Shown: piece by piece, positions 34,726 through 43,125 of the stretch
How positions within the stretch are numbered: position 1 is the stretch's first letter
Layout of the letters: each line of letters begins with the position of its first letter
Assembly (NCBI GenBank): GCA_018433675.1
Contig: JAHDQS010000011.1
Span: 16,692-80,691, forward strand
From: Clostridia bacterium
GTDB lineage: Bacteria > Bacillota > Peptococcia > DRI-13 > SM3-B62
Length of the DNA stretch: 64,000 bases
Direction of reading: 5' to 3'
The notes under the pieces: generated by a model
What the model saw: the letters and a program-made list of their open reading frames with translations, nothing else
What the model was told of the DNA's origin: nothing
Database searches by the model: none
Program-made: the position numbers and the translations under genes

Positions 34726-36399
34726 ATGAGTAAAAAAGATTTGGGATTAAGCATTATCCCCCTGGGAGGGGTAGGCGAAATAGGTAAAAACATGATGGCT
34801 TTTGAATATGGCGAAGATATCATAGTTGTGGATGCGGGGGTCGCTTTTCCCGGTGATGATTTAATGGGAATCGATCTGATAATCCCTGATATTACCTATC
34901 TTATAGATAATAAGGATAAGGTGCGCGGTTTTTTTATTACCCACGGACATGAAGATCATATCGGAGCCCTGCCATATGTGCTTAAAGAATTAAATGTCCC
35001 TGTTTATGGAACCAGGTTAACAATCGGTCTTATTAAAAAGAAACTGGAAGAACACGGCTTAGCCAATAAAGTTAACCTGACAGAAATTAATCCCGATTCT
35101 GTAATAAACACAGGTGTATTCCAGGTAGGTTTTTTCAGGATCAACCATAGCATTCCCGACGGCGTTGGGCTTGCTATCAGCACGCCTGAAGGATTAATCG
35201 TTCATTCCGGAGATTTCAAGCTGGACCAAACACCTATCGATGGCCTTGCAACAGAATTCCATAAACTCACTAAATATGGAGAAAAAGGCGTCTTGGCTTT
35301 GATTTGCGACAGTACAGGTGCTGAAAAAGAAGGATATACGCCCTCGGAAAAAGTAGTTGGAGAAACTTTTACAAAAGAATTCGACAAGGCTAAAGGAAGA
35401 ATAATTGTCGCCACCTTTGCTTCCAACGTTCATCGGATCCAACAGGTTATTAATGCCGCTGTTGAACATGACCGCAAAGTGGCTGTAGTGGGCAGGAGTA
35501 TGGTAAAGGTGGTGGAAGCGGCAGTTGAACTGGGCTATCTGCATTGCCCCCAGTCTGTGTTGATTGAATTAGGAGAGGTTTCCAGGTACCCCTCTGATCA
35601 GATAGTCATTATAACTACCGGAAGCCAGGGAGAACCACTGGCCGCTCTTACCAGGATTTCAAACGGCAGCCACAGGCAGATAACACTGGAACCTGACGAT
35701 ACTGTGATCATTTCGGCCACACCCATCCCCGGAAATGCCAAACAGGTATATAGAACAATCAATAATCTTTACAAAAGCGGAGCGGAAGTTATTTACAAGG
35801 ATGTTGCGCCGGTACACGTCTCAGGCCATGCTTCACAGGAAGAAATAAAGATCATGATCAACATGGTGAAGCCAAAATTCGCTATCCCTTTTCATGGTGA
35901 ATACCGTCACCTGGTTAAATTCAAAACAACTGCAGTTGAGTTGGGAATTCCGGAAGATAACGTTATAATCCCTGACATCGGCAACAGATATTTTTTCCAC
36001 AACAACACATTTGAAATACAAGGCAAAGTACCTTCCGGCAGTGTAATGATTGACGGCCTGGGTATAGGAGATGTGGGTAATATCGTTATGCGGGACAGAA
36101 ACGTGCTATCTGAAAACGGAGTAGTTATAGTAGCCCTTGTACTAGATAAAGAGTCCGGCGTTGTACTGAGCGGGCCGGATATCATCTCGAGAGGATTTGT
36201 CTATATCCGTGAATCCGACGAATTGTTGTCCAAAATGAAGCACGAATTAAAAGATGTTCTCCACTTATGTCAATCTAAGCAAATTAAGGACTGGGCAACT
36301 ATAAAAAACCGGATATCTAAGACATTAGATAATTTAATATACAACGAGCTAAAGCGAAAACCAATGGTCCTTACGGTTATTCAAGAGGTGCAAGCCTAA
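34726..36399 (+). CDS. rnj: ribonuclease J
   Basis: A 557-residue metallo-beta-lactamase/beta-CASP nuclease: HGHEDHIGALPY (HxHxDH), VGFFRINHSIPDG, HSGDFKLDQTP, the beta-CASP helix region and HVSGHASQEEIKIM, then PFHGEYRHL, and the C-terminal RNase J domain. It degrades and matures mRNA and rRNA as endonuclease and 5'-3' exonuclease. The start is the ATG after AAGGAG at MSKKDLGLSIIPLGG; the frame opens three codons earlier with GTG. Confidence 0.94.
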   Translation: MSKKDLGLSIIPLGGVGEIGKNMMAFEYGEDIIVVDAGVAFPGDDLMGIDLIIPDITYLIDNKDKVRGFFITHGHEDHIGALPYVLKELNVPVYGTRLTIGLIKKKLEEHGLANKVNLTEINPDSVINTGVFQVGFFRINHSIPDGVGLAISTPEGLIVHSGDFKLDQTPIDGLATEFHKLTKYGEKGVLALICDSTGAEKEGYTPSEKVVGETFTKEFDKAKGRIIVATFASNVHRIQQVINAAVEHDRKVAVVGRSMVKVVEAAVELGYLHCPQSVLIELGEVSRYPSDQIVIITTGSQGEPLAALTRISNGSHRQITLEPDDTVIISATPIPGNAKQVYRTINNLYKSGAEVIYKDVAPVHVSGHASQEEIKIMINMVKPKFAIPFHGEYRHLVKFKTTAVELGIPEDNVIIPDIGNRYFFHNNTFEIQGKVPSGSVMIDGLGIGDVGNIVMRDRNVLSENGVVIVALVLDKESGVVLSGPDIISRGFVYIRESDELLSKMKHELKDVLHLCQSKQIKDWATIKNRISKTLDNLIYNELKRKPMVLTVIQEVQA

Positions 36400-36415
36400 C
36401 ACTAGTAAGAGTTGC

Positions 36416-36450
36416 CGAAAGCCCTGCTATCAGGGCTTTCGCATTGTTTT
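36416..36450 (+). terminator. terminator of rnj
   Basis: Arms CGAAAGCCCTG and CAGGGCTTTCG with a 4-base loop, followed by CATTGTTTTTT on the plus strand. The stem overlaps the 3' end of the convergent HTH-metallopeptidase gene, whose last codons and stop lie inside it. Confidence 0.78.
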
Positions 36451-37542
36451 TTCGATTTTGTCTAATTCATACTTAATTTTTTCTTGGACATATTGATGAT
36501 ACTCAAGGTGCTTGTCACGCTGCAATCTGCCAATCAAAATGTATGGGGGAATACCCTGTCCGGAGCAGAAATGCTGGATTCGTGGCAGTGAATAGTCGCC
36601 GATTTTTACAAAAGCATCATACATTTCTTGAGCGATTAGAGTGTTGGCTGCGAATTCATTTGCTCGATCTTCCAATTCATTTTTTGTATCCTCATAGTCA
36701 ATTAGTCGATCCTCTATATCGCCATTAATAATGTGCCCAATTTCATGAAAAAGCGTAAACCAAAAGACATCCGCAAACTTGCGCCTTAATGTCATAATCA
36801 AATTGAGGGTACCATCACGATTTTTCTTAATGACACCTTGAACAGGTGCCCCGGTAAAATGTTTGACTATGGCGAATTTTATCCCGCACTCGGCAAAAAA
36901 CCCCTTCAACTTTTGATAGATACTATCCACATCCTCAAAAGTAAGCCCTCGTATTAATTGCAGTTTGGTCTTAAGTCGGTCAATATCAAGCTTTTGGTTA
37001 ACTTGCTGACTATTTGTAATAAGGTCGCAAAGCCTAAGCCAAGTAAACAGAACATATGGATCTACATTATCCGCTACCGCCAATCGATAAGCCCCGATCT
37101 GTGATATTTCCGGAATTCGTACCAGGCTACTGACATTTAATAGCTTTCGCCACTCTATCACAAGCATCGAACCCTGGACATCAGGGTTAAGCAGAAGAAT
37201 ATCCTTAGCATATTTCATAATTCTTTTTAGTTTATGCAAAATCTCTAATTCTTCGCTTGATATCCGGTTAATCTCTTCAAAATCAGCTAGTTCTTTTTCA
37301 TAGTTTGCCTGAAGGTTAATCCAAAAGCTTGCATCAATTCCCAAGGCATACTCAAGCTTTTTAGCAAAAGAAACAGAGATTGGTTTTTGACAATTAACGA
37401 TGCCACTAACATGTGGTTCTTTAACATCGGTTCTTATTGCTAATTCGCGTTGTGTCATGCCCCTATCTTCCAGCATTTCTTTCAAAGTTTCTCCCGGATG
37501 AATAATATACTCACGGGATAAGCCATTCGTTCTTTGTGCCAT
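36430..37542 (-). CDS. HTH (HigA-type) plus ImmA/IrrE metallopeptidase protein
   Basis: The 370-residue protein has a HigA-like XRE domain at the N-terminus (HPGETLKEMLEDRGMTQREL, then AIRTDVKEPHVSGIVN and FAKKLEYALGIDASFWINLQ) and a C-terminal ImmA/IrrE metallopeptidase with HEIGHIINGD followed by DRANEFAANTLI (third ligand Glu/Asp region). Such fusions act as self-contained repressor-proteases or antitoxins. Its promoter region has TTAAC-type inverted repeats for autoregulation. No toxin gene is adjacent. It lies directly next to the tail cluster but is probably not part of it. Confidence 0.88.
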   Translation of the reverse strand: MAQRTNGLSREYIIHPGETLKEMLEDRGMTQRELAIRTDVKEPHVSGIVNCQKPISVSFAKKLEYALGIDASFWINLQANYEKELADFEEINRISSEELEILHKLKRIMKYAKDILLLNPDVQGSMLVIEWRKLLNVSSLVRIPEISQIGAYRLAVADNVDPYVLFTWLRLCDLITNSQQVNQKLDIDRLKTKLQLIRGLTFEDVDSIYQKLKGFFAECGIKFAIVKHFTGAPVQGVIKKNRDGTLNLIMTLRRKFADVFWFTLFHEIGHIINGDIEDRLIDYEDTKNELEDRANEFAANTLIAQEMYDAFVKIGDYSLPRIQHFCSGQGIPPYILIGRLQRDKHLEYHQYVQEKIKYELDKIEKTMRKP

Positions 37543-37589
37543 GATAATCCATCACCCCCTTAATAAGCACCTGTTATGACCACCGCCAA

Positions 37590-37660
37590 ACTTAACCCCA
37601 TGGTTAACTTAACTATTCGGTTAATGTTATTATATACTATTCGTTGCACACATGCAAGGC
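37590..37660 (-). promoter_or_regulatory. promoter/operator of the HTH-metallopeptidase gene
   Basis: The minus strand contains TTGCAT, 17 bases, TATAAT, then closely repeated GTTAA/TTAAC half-sites, including GTTAAGTTAACC and a second inverted set around CCATGG. These are plausible XRE-binding repeats overlapping the start site. The rest of the 350-base interval to the endolysin gene (about 37660-37870) has no gene that I can support. Confidence 0.45.
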
Positions 37661-37875
37661 ATATATGTCCCCGATAAATCTTTTGTTGACAAATCTTTGA
37701 ATAACCTACGTTTTCTTTTACATAATAATGAGGCGTCCACTCTGTTTACAAGCCCAATAACCTGCAGTCATACCATGTCATGAGAAAATAAGTCATATCC
37801 TTATAAACAAACGGGGGATACTGGTGGATGAATGTACACCGCTTCTTATGAAAGCTCTAACCTTAAACAAAAAAA

Positions 37876-37895
37876 AGAGGGGCCGCAGCCCCTCT
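37876..37895 (-). terminator. terminator of the tail/lysis operon
   Basis: Minus strand AGAGGGGC-TGCG-GCCCCTCT followed by TTTTTTTTG. The stem overlaps the endolysin stop codon, so this closes the whole minus-strand structural and lysis unit. Confidence 0.82.
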
Positions 37896-38442
37896 AACCT
37901 ATTGCACGTCTGATCATTGCCCAGACCTCTTTTCTCGTTGCCGGCCGATCCGGGTCTGAGCCGTCGCTAATACCTTGGGCAACAGCCCAGGCCCTGTCCT
38001 CAGCAAAAATATCCACCTCCGTCACAGGCCCCACTTCATTTTTGATTCCAAGATAACGGGCGATATCAACATGACTGAATGGATCGTAATATTCTTTTTC
38101 AAGCTCAATATGTAAATGGCTATCAGTAACATTCCCGGAGCGACCTTCCACGCCGATGCCCTGACCTTCTTCCACCGCGTCTCCTACGCCGACAAACCTT
38201 TTTGATAAATGAGCATAAATACAATATAGGCCATCTTCTTGTTCAATTACAATATATTCACCCCAGTTTCCATATGACTTGCTGCGGATCACTCTGCCCC
38301 TTCGGATGGCCACAACTGTTTTATCTCCATCCGAAACGATATCAAGACCGGAATGCACCCCAGCTACATAACTTTGCTTAGAATTCTTCACGCCATAGAC
38401 TTGAGTTATGCGAAGTCTCGTTGTATCAGCGTAAGGGAGCAT
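37894..38442 (-). CDS. M23 family peptidoglycan endopeptidase (endolysin)
   Basis: The 182-residue enzyme has an M23 LytM fold: VAGVHSGLDIVSDG (first His and Asp), IVIEQEDGLYCIYAHLSKRF and DSHLHIELEKEY (HxH), so the zinc site is complete. The C-terminal 40 residues (EDRAWAVAQGISDGSDPDRP ... RKEVWAMIRRA) resemble the short SLH-like wall-binding motif of phage lysins. No signal peptide; export would depend on the holin next door. It is the final gene of the tail cluster, as in phage or tailocin lysis modules. Confidence 0.87.
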   Translation of the reverse strand: MLPYADTTRLRITQVYGVKNSKQSYVAGVHSGLDIVSDGDKTVVAIRRGRVIRSKSYGNWGEYIVIEQEDGLYCIYAHLSKRFVGVGDAVEEGQGIGVEGRSGNVTDSHLHIELEKEYYDPFSHVDIARYLGIKNEVGPVTEVDIFAEDRAWAVAQGISDGSDPDRPATRKEVWAMIRRAIG

Positions 38443-38445
38443 AGC

Positions 38446-38748
38446 CTACGCCTCCTTCTGTCGTTCTTTCTCTAAGATAGCTTTGTCAGACATTTTCCCA
38501 CTAGTAGCCGCCACAAGGAAACCATTAAACAAAGCCAACACAACAGCTGACCACGTCAGAGCTTGTCCTTGCGCAGCAGTGGTAGCCAAAAGCACTATAA
38601 AGCCGATCAATACCGCATATATATCTGTGCCCAGCACCTGAGGCCAAAATGACTCAACGAGCCGCTTAGTATAAGCTACGATTAGATAAGTGAGAGCTGC
38701 AGCTCCGGCTAATGTCCCCAACCCGTCCCATGTAAACAGATTATCCAT
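38446..38748 (-). CDS. phage-type holin
   Basis: The 100-residue protein has an N-terminal amphipathic start, three hydrophobic stretches (residues about 10-28, 41-60, 66-84) and a charged C-terminus (EKERQKEA), the pattern of a class I holin. It is encoded three bases upstream of the endolysin. Size, topology and position support holin; I cannot assign a named family. Confidence 0.68.
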   Translation of the reverse strand: MDNLFTWDGLGTLAGAAALTYLIVAYTKRLVESFWPQVLGTDIYAVLIGFIVLLATTAAQGQALTWSAVVLALFNGFLVAATSGKMSDKAILEKERQKEA

Positions 38749-39015
38749 TTATAACACCCCCAATTTAACCAAACTGAACAAGCAGCTGAAAATAGCAATT
38801 AACCATCCTCCCCACTCTCTGATGGCTCTGCCGACAGAACTTCTACCCATTGCTTTCAATTCGATGGCATCCAGTCTTTTTCGCAAGCTGTTATATTTCG
38901 AGACGATTTCCCGGGTCTGTTTTAGTTCTTGAGACATTGTTTGAATGTCTATTCTTAATTCTTGAAACATCTCGAATAGATCTTTATTTGTGTACCATTG
39001 TTCTTTTTCAGTCAA
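38749..39015 (-). CDS. XhlA/BhlA-like holin-associated membrane protein
   Basis: An 88-residue protein has a long N-terminal coiled region (FEMFQELRIDIQTMSQELKQ ... YNSLRKRLDAIELKA) and one C-terminal membrane helix (WGGWLIAIFSCLFSLVKLGV). This is the layout of PBSX XhlA and BhlA proteins. It touches the holin gene (stop and start adjacent), completing an XhlA-XhlB-lysin cassette. Confidence 0.72.
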   Translation of the reverse strand: MTEKEQWYTNKDLFEMFQELRIDIQTMSQELKQTREIVSKYNSLRKRLDAIELKAMGRSSVGRAIREWGGWLIAIFSCLFSLVKLGVL

Positions 39016-39104
39016 ATGTTATCCCACCTTTTTGGCCTATTCCGCAGAACCGGAAATGAATGAATCATAACAAGTATAAAGGACTCCACGCTTTCTCTTC
39101 CGGG

Positions 39105-39140
39105 CGTAACAAAACCGCCTCCCATGGCGGTTTTGTTACG
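39105..39140. terminator. strong hairpin between the XhlA gene and the XkdX gene
   Basis: CGTAACAAAACCGCC and its exact complement form a 15-base stem around TCCCAT. On the minus strand, in the direction of the operon, there is no long T-run, so it may attenuate or stabilise RNA rather than end it. A decayed copy with the ACCGCC/GGCGGT core lies at 41154-41171. Confidence 0.55.
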
Positions 39141-39150
39141 CATTTTTATC

Positions 39151-39258
39151 CTATTGCGCAACTAAGTTAGCTTGAACTTCTGCCTGTATCGCTGAGTCCT
39201 TTATACTGTCAATGGTAATAACTCCCAACTCTATCAACCTGATTAAATCATCAATCAT
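39151..39258 (-). CDS. XkdX-family small tail-region protein
   Basis: A 35-codon frame reads MIDDLIRLIELGVITIDSIK, then DSAIQAEVQANLVAQ and stop. Length, the LIELGVIT core and its place between the fibre genes and XhlA match XkdX, a tiny conserved protein in PBSX-like clusters. Role unknown. Confidence 0.6.
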   Translation of the reverse strand: MIDDLIRLIELGVITIDSIKDSAIQAEVQANLVAQ

Positions 39259-39259
39259 G

Positions 39260-39481
39260 CTAAATAATCCCCCTGTTCTTATAATATATATAGTTAATCT
39301 TGTCCGCTATTGTCGGTTCAGTCGGTAAAGCAGGTTCTGGAGTAATAAATATTCCATCAGTTTGCCTTATTTGCCCACATTCTCCCGTTGTGCTTTCAAT
39401 CTCTCCTTCCAATATTTCGGCACCTAGACGTACAGATATAACTTTAGCATCTTCATCTAAACAGATAAATCTTTTTACCAT
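39260..39481 (-). CDS. small tail-region protein, unknown
   Basis: The 73-residue product reads MVKRFICLDEDAKVISVRLG at the start and ends TIADKINYIYYKNRGII. It is one base upstream of the XkdX-type gene and preceded by GGGGGGTGTTAAT. Small proteins of this kind occur behind fibre genes in PBSX-like phages, but I recognise no domain. Probably a structural accessory or a fibre chaperone. Confidence 0.6.
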   Translation of the reverse strand: MVKRFICLDEDAKVISVRLGAEILEGEIESTTGECGQIRQTDGIFITPEPALPTEPTIADKINYIYYKNRGII

Positions 39482-39505
39482 ATTAACACCCCCCTCTATA
39501 TTGTT

Positions 39506-40051
39506 TTATGGTAATTCAATAACGGTATAGCCTAGGACGCTAGTATGTCCATTATTATTATCCGAAATCATTGCCACTATTTCCGAACTGCTGTTAAATT
39601 TTAAATACGGGTTTCCCGCCACCCATGCCGCGGCAGACGCCCACGGTGGAACTGACTTCCATCCAGAAAAGAATAGAAATGATTTGTCTAAATCAACAGG
39701 CTGTATGTTTACGGTTGCACCAGCTATACCAGCTGTTATTGTTCCTTCTTGGCGACTTTTGACTTGTGCAAATTCAATCACCGCTAATGAAATAGACCCA
39801 CCTAATGCTCGATAATCAAGTGCAATATGCGTGGAGTCTTGGAGATAGGCTCGTTTAAATTGTGCGTCAATATCTCCACTTGAACCAGGTACGGTTTGAC
39901 CAAGATACACCAATGCTGTTTTGCTTATATCAACTGTATCAATCTCAGTTGATGCAGAGCCAGTAAACACATATTGAATCGATTTTATTATATCGCTTGT
40001 GCCAAATATACTTGCTTTACTAAGATAATTCTGACTTAGCAATCCTTCCAT
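39506..40051 (-). CDS. putative tail-tip/fibre protein (unrecognised)
   Basis: The 181-residue product (MEGLLSQNYLSKASIFGTSD) is rich in beta-forming stretches and has no catalytic motif. It starts inside the upstream stop (TAATG) with GAGGTGA seven bases before, so the longer frame is not needed. Operon position after the fibre genes suggests an external tail component. Function inferred from place only. Confidence 0.65.
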   Translation of the reverse strand: MEGLLSQNYLSKASIFGTSDIIKSIQYVFTGSASTEIDTVDISKTALVYLGQTVPGSSGDIDAQFKRAYLQDSTHIALDYRALGGSISLAVIEFAQVKSRQEGTITAGIAGATVNIQPVDLDKSFLFFSGWKSVPPWASAAAWVAGNPYLKFNSSSEIVAMISDNNNGHTSVLGYTVIELP

Positions 40052-40371
40052 TACGAAGTCACCTCGTTTACTCCCCATATATAGTAATCCATATCGGATG
40101 CGACCTCGCCTTTAACCTTAATTGTTTTGCCTGTAGTGACGGGTACATTGAGGTCAGAACGAATAAGCGAATCACCAGTCGGAATCGCCTTTGAATAGGG
40201 TAAAATACGCTTATCATCAATCAGTAATTCGGCTTTTTTATCGGCGGCGTTTGCGTTAGATATACAAAAACCCCTCATTATAAAGGTTGTTGAGGCTGCT
40301 ACCGTTGCCGCCATTGCACTAGAGGTTGTCAATGTACCGCTGTAAACCTGATCTGAATATGTTTTAGCCAT
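40051..40371 (-). CDS. tail-associated protein, unrecognised
   Basis: The 106-residue product (MAKTYSDQVYSGTLTTSSAM) looks like an all-beta protein, ending MDYYIWGVNEVTS. It overlaps the preceding fibre gene by eight bases, and its stop overlaps the next ATG. Similar small proteins sit between fibre and lysis genes in tail clusters, but no family can be given. Confidence 0.62.
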   Translation of the reverse strand: MAKTYSDQVYSGTLTTSSAMAATVAASTTFIMRGFCISNANAADKKAELLIDDKRILPYSKAIPTGDSLIRSDLNVPVTTGKTIKVKGEVASDMDYYIWGVNEVTS

Positions 40372-40858
40372 AGTATCTCACCCCCCGTAAATCACAAAAT
40401 AGCTTATTCGCATAATCGGTCAAATGTGTAGCAACCGTATCATATTCCGCGACCCCGCCTACTGCACCTTTTTGGCTTGATGGAATAGCGACATCCGCCT
40501 TTGCCCCTTGAGCAGCGGTTGCATAAGCTGAACTATTCGTGTAGGCCGCACTTCCTAAGCCAAGGGTTGCTTTTACTTCTGCCAAGGTTTTCTTGACGAA
40601 TGTTCCGGCACCTGAAGCTACTATGAAATCATTTACTGCTGTTGCTAATGTGTGAGATACGCTGGTGTTTTTTGCTGCCGCTTCAGCCGCATCGGCTTTG
40701 GCTTGCGCCCCCGTCGGTGTTTCTTTTGTGGCAATCGCATCGGCATTATTCTTTAAAGCTTGATCTATCAGATCCATATTCCCGTTTTGATCATCTTTGG
40801 TAAAATTCTCATTGCCTAAAGGTTTCTTCAGGCTATAGTTTGTTGTGTAATCAGGCAT
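40364..40858 (-). CDS. second tail-fibre protein (shortened paralogue)
   Basis: The 164-residue protein starts MPDYTTNYSLKKPLGNENFT, almost identical over 150 residues to the full fibre protein at 42473-43084, then diverges after GGVAEYDTVATHL into a different 18-residue end (CDLRGVRYYG). The start follows GAGGAGGAG. It arose by a local duplication that also copied the 3' end of the DUF2313 gene. It may act as an alternative fibre base or be a by-product of recombination. Confidence 0.8.
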   Translation of the reverse strand: MPDYTTNYSLKKPLGNENFTKDDQNGNMDLIDQALKNNADAIATKETPTGAQAKADAAEAAAKNTSVSHTLATAVNDFIVASGAGTFVKKTLAEVKATLGLGSAAYTNSSAYATAAQGAKADVAIPSSQKGAVGGVAEYDTVATHLTDYANKLFCDLRGVRYYG

Positions 40859-40905
40859 TGAACTCCTCCTCTCTGAATTGGTCATAAGTAAAATGTTGCT
40901 AAGCA
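40425..40905 (-). repeat. duplicated segment: DUF2313 3' end plus fibre N-terminus (copy 2)
   Basis: About 480 bases are nearly the same as 42647-43125 in the same orientation. The right end still encodes a degraded version of the DUF2313 C-terminus (HFTYDQFREEEFNA against NFTYNQLREEELDA), with an in-frame stop. Copy 2 lies about 2.2 kb from copy 1; between them are the beta-propeller gene and a broken accessory cassette. Confidence 0.85.
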
Positions 40906-41192
40906 AACGTATCATCATTTGTCATCCTCAACGTCATCAATAATGGTAAAATGTTCTTGATACGTTCAGATTGTCGTCGGTGATGTTTGTCTATTAAGGC
41001 TTATATCTTCGTCCTTGTTATTTTGGAATAAAACTTGAAAGTACTATCCTCATATCTTATACAGATCTAATTCGAAGAAAATCACTTAGTCAAGCTGTAA
41101 TAGCATTTGTCTGTGTTATGTCTCAATAAAATTCTCCTTTCAGGCATGAAAATACCGCCTCACATGGCGGTTTGTTACACATTATTATCCTA

Positions 41193-41504
41193 TTACGAAC
41201 TAATCTCTGTTTTATATGGCTCAGGCACATCGGCAATTAACCTAAGCCCCTTATTACCATATACCTATACAGTCGCAATTTCCTTTCGTCCATCTACAGC
41301 ACCTCCGCTTCTTCGAGTAGCGACAAAGCATCGTCCAATAGCCCTTGCAATTCTATTGCTTCGGGATTGTCTATATACTCATAATAGACATTTTCCGTTG
41401 CTTTATCTGCTCTGATTTGTGCATACTTACCGCTTGAGCTTTTTGAGCTTCGGTAATGGTGCTGCCGTCATAAACAATATTGCCTTGTGCAAATATATAA
41501 TCAT
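41193..41504 (-). pseudogene. broken fibre-accessory cassette
   Basis: Two decayed small frames follow the beta-propeller gene. The first contains NIVYDGSTITEAQKAQA and, after a frameshift, YYEYIDNPEAIELQGLLDDA ending in a TAG at 41294. The second starts MDERKLRLYRYMV and, after another frameshift, continues RLIADVPEPYKTEISS. They resemble small accessory and XkdX-like proteins downstream of tail fibres. The 270 bases further left (40919-41192) hold a decayed hairpin and no intact gene. Confidence 0.55.
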
Positions 41505-42472
41505 TATTCTATCCTCCTGTATGCGCTTAGACTATATACTTGTTTTTGCAGTTTTTTAATAAGGTGAGTCGTTTGCAATCCTATATAAATATAATCATTA
41601 TCTACTTCAATTCCAACTGGATTTCCTTCTAAAAATGTAGATTTTGCTGTATTTACAAAAATACTTTTTAGTATTTCGAACGTAATGTAAGAAGTTGATG
41701 AAAGAGTAGCATAAAGATAATTATCATCCTGCTTTATATCCATCACATTAGATGGACACTCTATTTCTCTGTATTTAAGCATACTGTCCGTATGAATATC
41801 ATAAATTTTAGCAGATATTCCTCCATAAAGATGTGTTCCATCAATAACCATTGAACTAACAACCGCATCATATTTGATTGTTTCAGCCTTCTTAGATAAA
41901 TTTGATTTATTAAGTTGAAATACTTTTAAAATAGTATTTCCTGATACATAAACATAATCTGTATCTTGGGCTATGGATATAATATACCCACCATACGCGG
42001 CTGATTCAGCCACCTTAGATAAATCTGTTTTATCAAGTTTGACTATTTTTTCAGTTGCAGGTATTGCCGCATAAATGTAATTAGTATCTTGTACTAATTT
42101 ACTAACATATCCGCCCAAGTCAGGTGATTCAGTCACCTTAGATAAATCTGTTTTATCAAGTTTAAATACTTTATAAGTACCAGCCAATCCTATATACATA
42201 TAATTTTCATCAATTACCCCTGCTTGTATATTTCCACCAAAATCAGGTGATTCAGTCACCTTAGATAAATCTGTTTTATCAAGTTTAAATACTTTGTGAA
42301 TAGGATTTCCTCCTACATAAAGATAATAATCATCAACATTTATTACCCGAGGGTCTCCATCATAGACTTCTGATGTCATTATACTAGGAATAATAGATGA
42401 CTTTTCAAAAATACCTTTATAATAATAATCATCAATCCCCAAAGTCGTTCCCAAATATATCTTATCACTCAC
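41504..42472 (-). CDS. predicted beta-propeller tail protein (candidate receptor binder)
   Basis: The 322-residue product (GTG start) has repeats of about 40-45 residues with the pattern KVFKLDKTDLSKVTESP, then D-GG, then IDENYMYIG-type strands: clear copies start near residues 59, 100, 142 and 184, with weaker copies towards the end. This is a blade-like pattern seen in beta-propeller proteins. No signal peptide or catalytic motif is seen. It begins next to the stop of the fibre gene, so it is probably an exposed part of the tail particle that binds a surface glycan or protein. Confidence 0.7.
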   Translation of the reverse strand: MSDKIYLGTTLGIDDYYYKGIFEKSSIIPSIMTSEVYDGDPRVINVDDYYLYVGGNPIHKVFKLDKTDLSKVTESPDFGGNIQAGVIDENYMYIGLAGTYKVFKLDKTDLSKVTESPDLGGYVSKLVQDTNYIYAAIPATEKIVKLDKTDLSKVAESAAYGGYIISIAQDTDYVYVSGNTILKVFQLNKSNLSKKAETIKYDAVVSSMVIDGTHLYGGISAKIYDIHTDSMLKYREIECPSNVMDIKQDDNYLYATLSSTSYITFEILKSIFVNTAKSTFLEGNPVGIEVDNDYIYIGLQTTHLIKKLQKQVYSLSAYRRIE

Positions 42473-43084
42473 CTATACCACCACCCTTTCCAAAAATACG
42501 ATACCGTCTTCCATGCCCCATTCCCATTTATCCGCTGTGACGGTATCTACGATTTGAGTTTGTGCAGATATTACGCCGCCAGTTGCGGTAATGGTTTCAC
42601 CATCAACTTTGACGTGTCCAAATTGGGACGAGGACGTTTTTTCTAACAAATGTGCCGCAACCGTATCATATTCCGCCACCCCGCCTACTGCACCTTTCTC
42701 ACTTGATAGAATAGCAGCATCCGCCTTTGCCCCTTGGGCGGCGGTTGCATAAGCTGAACTATTCGTGTAGGCCGCACTTCCTAAGCCAAGGGTTGATTTT
42801 ACTTCTGCCAAGGTTTTCTTGACGAATGTTCCGGCACCTGAAGCTACTATGAAATCATTTACTGCTGTTGCTAATGTGTGAGATATGCTGGCGTTTTTTG
42901 CGGCCGCTTCAGCCGCATCGGCCTTGGCCTGCGCCCCTGCCGGAGTTTCCTTTGTGACAATCGCATCGGCATTATTCTTTAAAGCTTGATCGATCAGATC
43001 CATATTCCCGTTTTGATCATCTTTGGTAAAATTCTCATTGCCTAAAGGTTTCTTCAGGCTATAGTTTGTTGTGTAATTAGGCAT
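42473..43084 (-). CDS. tail-fibre protein
   Basis: The 203-residue protein starts MPNYTTNYSLKKPLGNENFT and DLIDQALKNNADAI, a common N-terminus of PBSX-type fibre proteins that docks to the baseplate. An Ala-rich helical stalk (KADAAEAAAKNASI) follows, then the fibre motif SSSQFGHVKVDGETITATGG and a short C-terminal region. It overlaps the DUF2313 gene by eight bases. It is short for a fibre, and receptor binding may be done by the next protein. Confidence 0.85.
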   Translation of the reverse strand: MPNYTTNYSLKKPLGNENFTKDDQNGNMDLIDQALKNNADAIVTKETPAGAQAKADAAEAAAKNASISHTLATAVNDFIVASGAGTFVKKTLAEVKSTLGLGSAAYTNSSAYATAAQGAKADAAILSSEKGAVGGVAEYDTVAAHLLEKTSSSQFGHVKVDGETITATGGVISAQTQIVDTVTADKWEWGMEDGIVFLERVVV

Positions 43085-43125
43085 CTAGCTCCTCCTCCCT
43101 GAGCTGGTTATAAGTAAAATTTGCT
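42647..43125 (-). repeat. duplicated segment: DUF2313 3' end plus fibre N-terminus (copy 1)
   Basis: This is the intact source-like copy of the 480-base direct repeat described at 40425-40905. Here the DUF2313 frame ends properly (REEELDA) and overlaps the fibre start. Confidence 0.85.

Noticed and set aside
42000..42300. Short regularly spaced DNA repeats resembling a repeat array
   Set aside because: They lie in frame inside the beta-propeller gene and encode its KLDKTDLSK units; spacing and sequence follow protein repeats, not CRISPR.
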